Shown here one piece after another: positions 8,280 to 15,390 of a DNA stretch of 64,000 nucleotides. The notes beneath the pieces are model-generated. The model made no database searches, was not told the origin of the DNA, and saw only the letters and a list, made by a program, of their open reading frames with translations. The position numbers and the translations under genes were made by a program. The stretch is taken from contig DAIODP010000001.1 of NCBI GenBank assembly GCA_036746695.1, forward strand, positions 1,302,001-1,366,000, written 5' to 3'. Position 1 is the first letter of the stretch; every line of letters begins with the position of its first letter. Origin of the DNA: UBA3006 sp036746695. GTDB taxonomy: Bacteria > Actinomycetota > Acidimicrobiia > Acidimicrobiales > Ilumatobacteraceae.

Positions 8280-9980
8280 CCAACGGAAACCCCAGTAGAT
8301 GTCAAGCCACGTAGTCGCGACGTAACAGACGGAAACCAAAAGGCCGCGGCCCGTGCAATGTTGCGCGCAGTGGGGCTCACCGATGACGACTGGCAGAAAC
8401 CGCAAATTGGCATTGCTTCTTCATGGAACGAAGTAACACCGTGCAACGCATCACTCAGGCGCCTGGCCGACAGTGCGAAAAAGGGTGTGCGTGCCAACGG
8501 CGGCGTGGCACTGGAGTTTGGAACCATCACTGTCAGCGACGGCATCAGCATGGGCCACGAAGGTATGCGAGCAAGTTTGGTGAGCCGCGAAGTCATTACT
8601 GACAGCGTGGAAACAGTGGTGCACGCCGAACGATTTGATGGCTTCATCGGTCTTGCTGGCTGCGACAAGAGCATTCCCGGAATGTTGATGGCCGCGGCAC
8701 GGCTCAATTTGCCGAGCGTGTTTGTTTACAACGGGAGCACATTGCCCGGCGTGCACAACGGGAAAAATATCGACATCACCACAGTGTTCGAAGCCATTGG
8801 TGCCTGCGCTGCTGGAACAATGACGCAAGAAGAACTTGGCGAAATAGAGCGCGCTGCTTGCCCTGGTGAAGGCGCTTGCGGCGGCATGTTCACCGCCAAC
8901 ACCATGAGCTCTATCGCCGAAGCACTCGGCATGAGTTTGCTCGGTACTGCATCGCCACCGGCCATCGATAAGCGCCGCGAAAGCGATGCAGAGCGCGCGG
9001 GCGCTGCCGTAATGAATTTGGCAATGAAGGGCATCTACCCACGCCACATCATGACGAAGAAGGCATTTGAAAATGCCATCGCGGTTGTAAATGCGCTCGG
9101 CGGAAGCACCAATGCTGTCTTGCATATTTTGGCTATTGCTAACGAAGCCGGTGTCGATATCGATCTTGACGACTTCAACCGCATTGCAGCAAAGGTTCCA
9201 CACATTGCCGACACCAAACCGGGCGGCAAGTATCACATGACCGACGTCGACCGCATTGGCGGCGTGCCTGTGGTATTGAAGCATCTGCTCGACGCAGGTT
9301 TGTTGCACGGCGACGTAATGACATGCAGTGGAAAGACAATGGCAGAAAGCTTGGCGGAGTTCAATCCGCCAGCACCAGACGGCGATGTCGTGCACCCGCT
9401 TTCCGATCCCATTCATGCCGAAGGCGGAATCAACATCCTCACTGGATCGCTCGCGCCGAAAGGTTCGGTCGTCAAAGTTGCTGGTCTCACCAAAGATCAA
9501 ATGTTGTTCGAAGGTGAAGCACGCGTGTTCGACGGCGAAGACGGAGCAATGGCTGCGGTACTAGCTGGCGAAATCCAGCCAGGCACGGTCATAGTCATTC
9601 GTTACGAGGGGCCAAAGGGTGGCCCAGGCATGCGCGAAATGCTCGCCATCACTGGCGCATTGAAAGGCGCAGGACGTGGTTCGGATTGCGCACTGATTAC
9701 CGACGGCCGGTTCAGCGGCGGCACATGGGGGTTCTGCATTGGTCACGTTGCTCCAGAGGCAACCGATGGTGGACCGATTGCGTTCGTGAAGAACGGTGAT
9801 CGCATTCGCATCGACGTGCATACCAAGAGTTTGAATCTGTTGGTGAGCGAAGACGAACTTGCAAACCGACGCAAGGGCTGGAAGCCAAACCCACCGCGTT
9901 ACACCAGTGGTGTGTTAGGCAAATACGCCAAGTTGGTGCAAGGTGCCGAGACCGGCGCCATCACCAACATCATTGGCTGA
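8271..9980 (+). CDS. ilvD: dihydroxy-acid dehydratase
   Basis: 569-aa enzyme for the third step of valine/isoleucine synthesis: 2,3-dihydroxy-acids to 2-oxo-acids, with an Fe-S cluster and Mg2+. Three cysteines, Cys58 in EVTPCNASL, Cys131 in GLAGCDKS and Cys203 in GEGACGGMF, fit cluster ligands in the short actinobacterial/plant-type form that carries [2Fe-2S]. The C-terminal GRFSGGTWG signature is present. It lies 5.4 kb from ilvBNC in the same orientation but is controlled separately. The 3' end overlaps the convergent DUF3054 gene by 11 bp. Confidence 0.97.
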   Translation: MTKPTETPVDVKPRSRDVTDGNQKAAARAMLRAVGLTDDDWQKPQIGIASSWNEVTPCNASLRRLADSAKKGVRANGGVALEFGTITVSDGISMGHEGMRASLVSREVITDSVETVVHAERFDGFIGLAGCDKSIPGMLMAAARLNLPSVFVYNGSTLPGVHNGKNIDITTVFEAIGACAAGTMTQEELGEIERAACPGEGACGGMFTANTMSSIAEALGMSLLGTASPPAIDKRRESDAERAGAAVMNLAMKGIYPRHIMTKKAFENAIAVVNALGGSTNAVLHILAIANEAGVDIDLDDFNRIAAKVPHIADTKPGGKYHMTDVDRIGGVPVVLKHLLDAGLLHGDVMTCSGKTMAESLAEFNPPAPDGDVVHPLSDPIHAEGGINILTGSLAPKGSVVKVAGLTKDQMLFEGEARVFDGEDGAMAAVLAGEIQPGTVIVIRYEGPKGGPGMREMLAITGALKGAGRGSDCALITDGRFSGGTWGFCIGHVAPEATDGGPIAFVKNGDRIRIDVHTKSLNLLVSEDELANRRKGWKPNPPRYTSGVLGKYAKLVQGAETGAITNIIG

Positions 9981-10362
9981 TTTTTGCTGTCAACCTTCGC
10001 GTCAGTAGGCGGCCAAGGCCGATCAATACGCCGAGCGTGATTGTGGCAACAATGATGAACGATGTTGCGATGCCTCGATCAAAAACGATCTTCCGAAGAA
10101 ACAATCCTGCGCCAACAGTGATGACCCACGTTGCTACAAATGAAGCGCGGTTAAATGGCTCGCGCCATGTGCGCAGCGCAAACCATGAAGCACAAAGCGC
10201 AATGAGGAACGGCGCAGCGACGCCAAGAATGTTGAGAAACGTGGTGCCTTCGTCGTGGTTGCGTCGCCCAACAACAACGAACACGACTACTGCAACAACA
10301 TCGACAATCGCCGCAGTGATTGCGGCGCGTCGATTAGGCCTCGTCGTAATACTCGCGTCCAA
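9970..10362 (-). CDS. DUF3054 family membrane protein
   Basis: 130-aa predicted membrane protein with four hydrophobic segments and the DUF3054-like motif VVVFVVVGRRNHDEGT after the first one. The family is common in actinobacteria and has no established function. The start is uncertain: the frame opens at a TTG that overlaps the end of ino1 by 29 nt, with no convincing Shine-Dalgarno and no internal ATG near the N terminus. Gene order suggests read-through from ino1. Confidence 0.72.
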   Translation of the reverse strand: MDASITTRPNRRAAITAAIVDVVAVVVFVVVGRRNHDEGTTFLNILGVAAPFLIALCASWFALRTWREPFNRASFVATWVITVGAGLFLRKIVFDRGIATSFIIVATITLGVLIGLGRLLTRRLTAKISQ

Positions 10363-11659
10363 GGTGCGTGATCTGGTCTTCGTTCATCATCCAGCGCAAC
10401 GTGTTCTTTAGCTTTGCAAGTTGAACGAACAAGTCGTGTTCTGGGTGAAGGCCTGGTGCAACCTGTGGGCTCTTGTAATAGAACGACAGCCACTCTTGAA
10501 TGCCACCGAGGCCAGCACGCTGTGCCAAGTCCATGAACAACACAAGGTCGAGTGCAAGTGGGGCAGCAAGAATGCTGTCGCGGCACAAGAAGTTGACCTT
10601 GATCTGCATTGGGTAACCCAACCATCCGAAGATGTCGATGTTGTCCCAGCCTTCTTTGTTGTCACCACGTGGCGGGTAGTAGTTGATTTTTACCGAGTGG
10701 AACACGTTGCCGTACAAGTCTGGGAACAGGCTTGGCTGCAAGATGTCTTCGAGCACACCCAACTTCGACTCTTCTTTGGTCTTGAAGTTGTCTGGGTCGT
10801 CCAGCACTTCGCCGTCGCGGTTTCCAAGAATGTTGGTGGAGTACCAACCCGACAAACCAAGAACGCGAGCCTTCAACATTGGTGCAAGCACGGTCTTCAT
10901 CAGGGTCTGGCCCGTCTTGAAGTCTTTGCCCGAAATGGCAACCTTGCGCTCGGTGGCTAGCTGACGCAATACCGGTGTGTCGACGGACAAGTTTGGTGCG
11001 CCGTTTGCAAACGGAACGCCTTCCAAAATTGCTGCGTAGGCATACAACATGCTTGGAGCAATCATTGGGTCGTTGGCATCGATTGCCTTTTCAAAAGCCT
11101 CGATGTTCTGGTGCTGTGGTCCTGGCTCGATGAAGATTTCGGTACTTGCGCACCAAATCATGACCACGCGATCAACTTTCTTTTCATCACGGAACCTGTT
11201 GATGTCGGCGCGGATGGCGTTGAGCATTTCGCGCTTCGAGATCTTGCCCATGGTGTTCTCGGCATCGATGTTCTTTACGTAGTTGCGCTCGAAGGCAGCT
11301 TTCATTGGGCGAATCTCGCGCAAGGTGTCGGAGATTGCCTCCAGGTGCTTGCCACTTTCCAATACGCCTGCGCGCGTTGCTGCTACGTAAGCGTCATCCG
11401 GAAACGGGTCCCATGCTCCCCAGACAATGTCTTCAAGACGTGCAAGTGGCACGAAATCTTTGATCATCGGGTTGCGATTATCGGTGCGCTTGCCAAGACG
11501 AATGGTGTCCATTTGGGTTAGTGCGCCAATGGGCGAGCCAAGGCCACGTTTGGCCAGCTCGACGCCGGCAATCAGGGTGGAGGCAACAGCGCCAAGACCA
11601 ACGGTAAGAACGCCGAGGCGTCCTTCTGCTGGGGCGACGGTTGGGGTAGATGAGGGCAT
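10334..11659 (-). CDS. ino1: inositol-3-phosphate synthase
   Basis: 441-aa NAD+-dependent enzyme converting glucose-6-phosphate to 1L-myo-inositol-3-phosphate, the first step toward phosphatidylinositol and mycothiol in actinobacteria. The N-terminal Rossmann region (LGVLTVGLGAVASTLIAG) and the family segments SGKDFKTGQTLMK, LGLSGWYSTNILGNRDG and KINYYPPRGDNKEGWD are clear. I place the start at the ATG preceded by AGGAGATTTC. A further in-frame opening upstream would add 16 residues across a palindromic site. The gene lies behind a TetR regulator in the same orientation. Confidence 0.95.
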   Translation of the reverse strand: MPSSTPTVAPAEGRLGVLTVGLGAVASTLIAGVELAKRGLGSPIGALTQMDTIRLGKRTDNRNPMIKDFVPLARLEDIVWGAWDPFPDDAYVAATRAGVLESGKHLEAISDTLREIRPMKAAFERNYVKNIDAENTMGKISKREMLNAIRADINRFRDEKKVDRVVMIWCASTEIFIEPGPQHQNIEAFEKAIDANDPMIAPSMLYAYAAILEGVPFANGAPNLSVDTPVLRQLATERKVAISGKDFKTGQTLMKTVLAPMLKARVLGLSGWYSTNILGNRDGEVLDDPDNFKTKEESKLGVLEDILQPSLFPDLYGNVFHSVKINYYPPRGDNKEGWDNIDIFGWLGYPMQIKVNFLCRDSILAAPLALDLVLFMDLAQRAGLGGIQEWLSFYYKSPQVAPGLHPEHDLFVQLAKLKNTLRWMMNEDQITHLGREYYDEA

Positions 11660-11672
11660 GAAATCTCCTAGA

Positions 11673-11687
11673 TATGAGGACCTCATA
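11673..11687 (-). promoter_or_regulatory. palindromic operator candidate ahead of ino1
   Basis: A perfect 15-bp palindrome, TATGAGG-A-CCTCATA, sits 13 bp upstream of the ino1 start codon and overlaps the probable 5' leader. Its size and symmetry suit a dimeric repressor. The TetR gene just upstream is the obvious candidate, but that link is inferred. Confidence 0.55.
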
Positions 11688-11732
11688 AGGCTACGCCCCC
11701 AAACCACCCTTCACCGCATGGGCAAAGCGGCG

Positions 11733-12326
11733 TTACTTCAGTAGTTCACGCAACAGGAGCGACAGCATGTGCGCCCTGGTGCTGGCGCGAGTGGCTTTCT
11801 GGCCGCGTTGGAAGTGGTCCCACATCTCGTATGACGTGACTGCCTCGATGCGGGCAAGCACCTCGGTGGGTTCATTGTGCTGATGAATCTCATTTGCGAA
11901 GCCCTGTCGAACTTGTTTGTTCATTGCATTGCGCAAGTCGGACATTCCTCGCTCGATGAGGTTGGAATGCCGGGCCACTTCGCTGTTGCGAACACCATTG
12001 CGCACGGGGGCAACAAGCGCGTACATGTTGTCGCGCATTTCAATAAGTGTTCGCGCGCGCTCGTGCGTGTTGCGTGACTCGTCGAGCGCAACGAGAAACG
12101 GTGCAACGCGTTCGGTCTGGCGTTGCACAATTTCCGAATACAGGCCCTCCATGTCGTCGAAGTGCTGAAACACGGTGCGCACCGAAACTTCGGCACGCTC
12201 GGCAATATGTTGCGCGCGCGGCTGGCTGACGCCTTCTTCCAAAAGTTCTAAAAGGGCAGTTGCAATCGCCTCGCGAGTGCGTCCAGAGCGCGCAACGCGC
12301 CCGTCGGTTTCAACTTCAGCCGGCAT
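11733..12326 (-). CDS. TetR family transcriptional regulator
   Basis: 197-aa one-component regulator. The N-terminal helix-turn-helix runs through TREAIATALLELLEEG and PRAQHIAERAEVSVRTVFQHFDDMEGLY, the typical TetR recognition region ending in F-x-H-F. The C-terminal ligand domain shows no recognisable subfamily. I chose ATG 12326, which overlaps the stop of the DUF1330 gene by 11 nt, over a longer reading that would run further into that gene. It may regulate ino1 (15-bp palindrome downstream) and/or its own transcription unit (inverted repeat at 12735). Confidence 0.88.
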   Translation of the reverse strand: MPAEVETDGRVARSGRTREAIATALLELLEEGVSQPRAQHIAERAEVSVRTVFQHFDDMEGLYSEIVQRQTERVAPFLVALDESRNTHERARTLIEMRDNMYALVAPVRNGVRNSEVARHSNLIERGMSDLRNAMNKQVRQGFANEIHQHNEPTEVLARIEAVTSYEMWDHFQRGQKATRASTRAHMLSLLLRELLK

Positions 12327-12708
12327 TGTCGAATGGCCGTGTAGGGATGAGCGCGGTGCGTTCAAGCCCTTGCTCCCTGTCGCCATGAATTTCATCGTAT
12401 TTGGGTTGCGACGTCATCTCGATGAATGCGTCACGGCTGGGGTACTCGATGATCACGATGTAATCCCACGCGTCGGCATCGTTGTCGCCGATGAGCACGC
12501 CCATTGGTTTGCCATGCCACACGATTTTTCCGCCGCGCTCTTGCACCATCTTCAACACGTTCTCGCCGTACTTGTTGTACGACGCTTGTCCGGAGGTGTC
12601 GGACGAAGTCTTTGCTTTGAACTTCAACAAGTTGACCATGTGAATTGGCCCGCTCGTCGGGGCAGCAAGAAACGCAGTGATTTGCTCTTTAGTTGGTTTG
12701 ATACTCAT
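12316..12708 (-). CDS. DUF1330 domain protein
   Basis: 130-aa soluble protein with a DUF1330/dimeric alpha-beta barrel pattern: PIHMVNLLKFK near the N terminus, then YNKYGENVLKMVQERGGKIVWHGKP and YIVIIEYPSRDAFIEM. Such proteins form small ferredoxin-like dimers and have no assigned reaction. The start ATG follows AAGGGGG. Its last 11 nt overlap the TetR gene, so the two are probably one transcription unit. Confidence 0.82.
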   Translation of the reverse strand: MSIKPTKEQITAFLAAPTSGPIHMVNLLKFKAKTSSDTSGQASYNKYGENVLKMVQERGGKIVWHGKPMGVLIGDNDADAWDYIVIIEYPSRDAFIEMTSQPKYDEIHGDREQGLERTALIPTRPFDNAG

Positions 12709-12734
12709 GAGGCCCCCTTGGCTTGACTGAATCT

Positions 12735-12755
12735 ATTTGCATTGTAGATGCAAAT
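12735..12755. promoter_or_regulatory. 8-bp-arm inverted repeat upstream of the DUF1330-tetR unit
   Basis: ATTTGCAT-N5-ATGCAAAT, perfect arms, 27 bp upstream of the DUF1330 start. A related half-site (ATTTGCAT followed by TGCATT) recurs at about 12843. The 281-bp divergent gap up to 12989 contains no other gene I can support. A plausible site for autoregulation by the TetR protein, though it does not resemble the palindrome at ino1. Confidence 0.45.
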
Positions 12756-12989
12756 TGACGCATGCGCGAATACCACCTGGGCGGCATGCGCATTCTGTTT
12801 TGCAACCGACATAGGGACGGCTGTCCGCCAACACAGTTCGCCATTTGCATTGCATTCAACGAATGAAGCAACGCTGTTATGCCTTTGGTCGGTGAATGAC
12901 ACGCATGGCATATGAACGCTTACTAACGCTGATCTAAATCATGCATCACAACTGCGCGTGGTGTAACAAACTTTTTTACTTTCGTAAGC

Positions 12990-15197
12990 ATGTTCAAACA
13001 ACGCAGTGCAGTGCTCACCACCATTGTTGTCGTGATTGCATTGTTGGGTGTGCGCCATGCACGCGCCGAAATGGCCGGAGGAGTATTAACCACCCCAAGC
13101 GGTGCATCAACGCAGGCCGAGGCACGCATGCGTTACGTGGCCGCGGGCGACAAGCACACCTGCGTTGTTTTGCACGACGGCAGCGTGAAGTGCTTCGGTT
13201 CCGGGTTGTTCGGCCAGCTCGGCAACGGCACCGGGCTCGATAACGGTTACTCAACAAGCTCGTCAGTAGCAACAACTGCGGCGATAGAGCTCGGGCTTCG
13301 GCGGACAGCCCGAGCCATCGCGGTTGGCTCGGAGCATTCGTGTGCGTTGCTCGACAACTTCGCCGTCAAGTGTTGGGGTCGCGGTACTTATGGCCAGCTC
13401 GGTTATGAAAACACAACGTGGCGCGGCGACGGTGCAAACGAAATGGGCGACGCGCTGCCCGAAATAAACCTTGGCACGGGCCGCACCGCAACGGCCATTG
13501 CGGTTGGTGCGGAGCACTCATGTGCGTTGCTCGACAACTTCACCGTCAAGTGTTGGGGCCGCAGTTCGTACGGCCAGTTGGGTTATGGCAACACCGACTC
13601 GCGCGGCGACGGTGTTGGCGAAATGGGCGACGCACTGCCCGCAATCAACTTTGGCACTGGCCGCACCGCACGCGCCGTTGCGGCCGGCAAAAACTTCACG
13701 TGTGCGCTGCTCGACAACTTTGCGGTCACGTGTTGGGGCGCCAACACCGGCGGCCAACTTGGCCTTGGCGACACCACCGAGCGCATGTCGCCAACTGCGC
13801 TTCCAGCAATCGACTTTGGCTCGGGCCGCACCGCTCGCGCGCTCAGTGCGGGCGACGATCATGTGTGCGCCATCTTGGACGACGGCGCGCTCAAGTGCTG
13901 GGGGGCTGCTGGTAATGGACGTCTCGGTAGCGGGGGAACAAGCAACATCGGCGACGGAACAAACGAGATGGGTACAAATCTCGCGGCAGTCAGCCTTGGT
14001 AATAGTGGTACGGCGATAGCCGTGTCGGCGGGGCAGGCACACAGTTGTGTCGTTTTCACTTCTACTGAGGTGAAGTGCTTCGGCAATGGCGGATCTGGAC
14101 GATTGGGTGTTGGTAATCAAAATGATCTCGGCGACTCCCCAACAGAAATGGGCACCGCCCTCCCCGCCATCAACCTCGGCACAGGCCGCACCGCACTTGC
14201 AGTCAGTGCCGGCGCCGAACACACCTGCGCGCTGCTTGATAACGCATCACTCAAATGCTGGGGCAGTGGCGACAGCGGCCGCAGGGGTTCCAACAACATG
14301 AACAATGTTGGTGGCAGCAGTGGCGACATGGCCGTGCTTGCTGCTGTCGACCTTGGCACCGATACAACCGTGAATATCGCAACCGAGCCAACTGCGCCGC
14401 GCAGCGTGGTTGGAATTGCGGGCGACACGCAGGCAAGCGTTTCGTGGGATGCGCCAACAAGCGATGGCGGCAGCGACATCACCGACTACATCGTGGAGTA
14501 CCAACACGACGGTGACGCAACGTGGTCGGTATTTGCCGACGGCACGTCGAACGCAACAAGCGCAACCATTACTGGTTTAACAAATGCGCGCGCGTATCAG
14601 TTTCGTGTGAGCGCGCTAAATGCGGTGAACACCAGCGCAACGTCGGGTGCTTCGGTTGCAGTTACGCCCGACACCACGACAACTACTACGACAACGACGG
14701 TTCCAAGCGGCGGCTCGTCGGAAGCAACGCCGAGTGCTCCATCAACCAATACATCAACCACCACGCTGCCAACATCAACAACTCTCCAAGCGACTACAAC
14801 AACAGTGCACAGCAGCACGACGGTTGCAGTGCCGCCTGCGCGTCGCGTGCTATCGACGCTTGTCGTGCCGGCGTTTTCTTCGTATGCAGTTGCGCTGGCG
14901 TCGCCACAAAAACGGGCGCTCGTTCGCTACGGCAAGCAACTTCGTGCGGGCGACACCGTGCGTTGCGTTGCCTATTCCGAGCCAAACCCGTTTGGTGTGG
15001 TCACGCGCATCAGTGCCAAGCGCGCGCAGGCAGTGTGTGCGTTTCTTGCCCTCAGGGTGCCGGGCGTGCGCACCGCATGGTCTGCACAGATGGGCCCAAC
15101 CACGGGCATCAGAGCCGCTTCGGCAAGCCTTACAGGGCGGGCGAAAGCACCCAATTTGGCGCGCCGCGTGGTGGTTACGGCAACGCAGGGCTCGTAG
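12990..15197 (+). CDS. secreted RCC1-repeat / fibronectin III protein
   Basis: 735-aa exported protein. A Sec signal peptide ends near residue 26 (ARA/EM). Seven RCC1-type propeller blades follow (about residues 45-450), each with a G-x-x-H/F-x-C-x6-11-K/T-C-W/F-G pattern that carries a regularly placed cysteine pair, suggesting disulfides outside the cell. Next come a fibronectin III domain (about 467-560), a Thr-rich linker (about 565-620), and a C-terminal domain of about 110 residues with KRAQAVCAFLALRVPG and a closing RRVVVTA, weakly like OmpA-type peptidoglycan-binding domains. The likely role is a surface or wall-associated binding protein. The ligand is unknown. Confidence 0.8.
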   Translation: MFKQRSAVLTTIVVVIALLGVRHARAEMAGGVLTTPSGASTQAEARMRYVAAGDKHTCVVLHDGSVKCFGSGLFGQLGNGTGLDNGYSTSSSVATTAAIELGLRRTARAIAVGSEHSCALLDNFAVKCWGRGTYGQLGYENTTWRGDGANEMGDALPEINLGTGRTATAIAVGAEHSCALLDNFTVKCWGRSSYGQLGYGNTDSRGDGVGEMGDALPAINFGTGRTARAVAAGKNFTCALLDNFAVTCWGANTGGQLGLGDTTERMSPTALPAIDFGSGRTARALSAGDDHVCAILDDGALKCWGAAGNGRLGSGGTSNIGDGTNEMGTNLAAVSLGNSGTAIAVSAGQAHSCVVFTSTEVKCFGNGGSGRLGVGNQNDLGDSPTEMGTALPAINLGTGRTALAVSAGAEHTCALLDNASLKCWGSGDSGRRGSNNMNNVGGSSGDMAVLAAVDLGTDTTVNIATEPTAPRSVVGIAGDTQASVSWDAPTSDGGSDITDYIVEYQHDGDATWSVFADGTSNATSATITGLTNARAYQFRVSALNAVNTSATSGASVAVTPDTTTTTTTTTVPSGGSSEATPSAPSTNTSTTTLPTSTTLQATTTTVHSSTTVAVPPARRVLSTLVVPAFSSYAVALASPQKRALVRYGKQLRAGDTVRCVAYSEPNPFGVVTRISAKRAQAVCAFLALRVPGVRTAWSAQMGPTTGIRAASASLTGRAKAPNLARRVVVTATQGS
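13300..13850 (+). repeat. 180-bp tandem repeats coding for RCC1 blades
   Basis: Three consecutive units with an exact 180-bp period: the segment beginning TGTGCG(T/C)TGCTCGACAA recurs at 13341, 13521 and 13701, followed by the Lys/Thr-Cys-Trp-Gly codons. The flanking blades are more diverged and differ in length. This indicates relatively recent in-frame duplication within the gene rather than a mobile element. Confidence 0.85.
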
Positions 15198-15243
15198 CCG
15201 GGAGGGGTTGCCGAATGGCATTTGGGCTGACACACTGAAGGGC

Positions 15244-15303
15244 GTGTTCACCTTGATCGGCTTTTCATCACGCAATAGCGAAGTAGTAGTAGTTATTCAA
15301 TAG
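15244..15303 (+). CDS. ilvB leader peptide (Val/Ile attenuator peptide)
   Basis: A 19-codon frame with a GTG start (in-frame TTG at 15253 as alternative), ending Val-Val-Val-Val-Ile-Gln-stop: GTA GTA GTA GTT ATT CAA TAG. Four consecutive valine codons plus isoleucine, followed at once by a hairpin and a terminator ahead of acetolactate synthase, is the classic design of branched-chain attenuation. A GAAGG lies close to the GTG and at about 11 nt from the TTG. The peptide is a sensor of charged tRNA(Val)/tRNA(Ile), not a functional product. Confidence 0.72.
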   Translation: MFTLIGFSSRNSEVVVVIQ

Positions 15304-15330
15304 GCACACCGGCCCTTGCCGCGTGTGCCT
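15302..15330 (+). promoter_or_regulatory. attenuator hairpin overlapping the leader stop codon
   Basis: Perfect 8-bp arms AGGCACAC and GTGTGCCT around a 13-nt loop, beginning inside the leader peptide's stop codon. A ribosome that finishes the peptide would cover the left arm, and one stalled at the Val codons would not, so this stem can couple translation to folding of the terminator that abuts it. Confidence 0.65.
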
Positions 15331-15357
15331 AAGCCTCCCAGATGGGGGGCTTTTTTT
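15331..15357 (+). terminator. ilvB attenuator terminator
   Basis: AAGCCTCCC, loop AGAT, GGGGGGCTT, then a run of seven T: a 9-bp stem with one G-T pair, directly 3' of the first hairpin and 34 nt before the ilvB start codon. The position inside the leader of a biosynthetic operon, right after a Val-rich peptide, marks it as a conditional terminator. Confidence 0.82.
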
Positions 15358-15390
15358 ATCCCCAAAAACAGACCAAACCGGAGACAGAAA

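Noticed and set aside
8451..9500. 349-codon minus-strand frame opposite ilvD
   Set aside because: Entirely antisense to a fully conserved gene, with no start signals or recognisable domain.
13130..14290. Spaced repeats resembling a CRISPR or satellite array
   Set aside because: They are in-frame RCC1 blades with coding constraint and no identical short repeats with unique spacers.
15215..15238. Seven-codon frame behind GGAGGGG, ahead of the Val-rich leader
   Set aside because: Has a good ribosome site but no regulatory codons and lies in another frame; likely chance, or at most an accessory to the attenuator.
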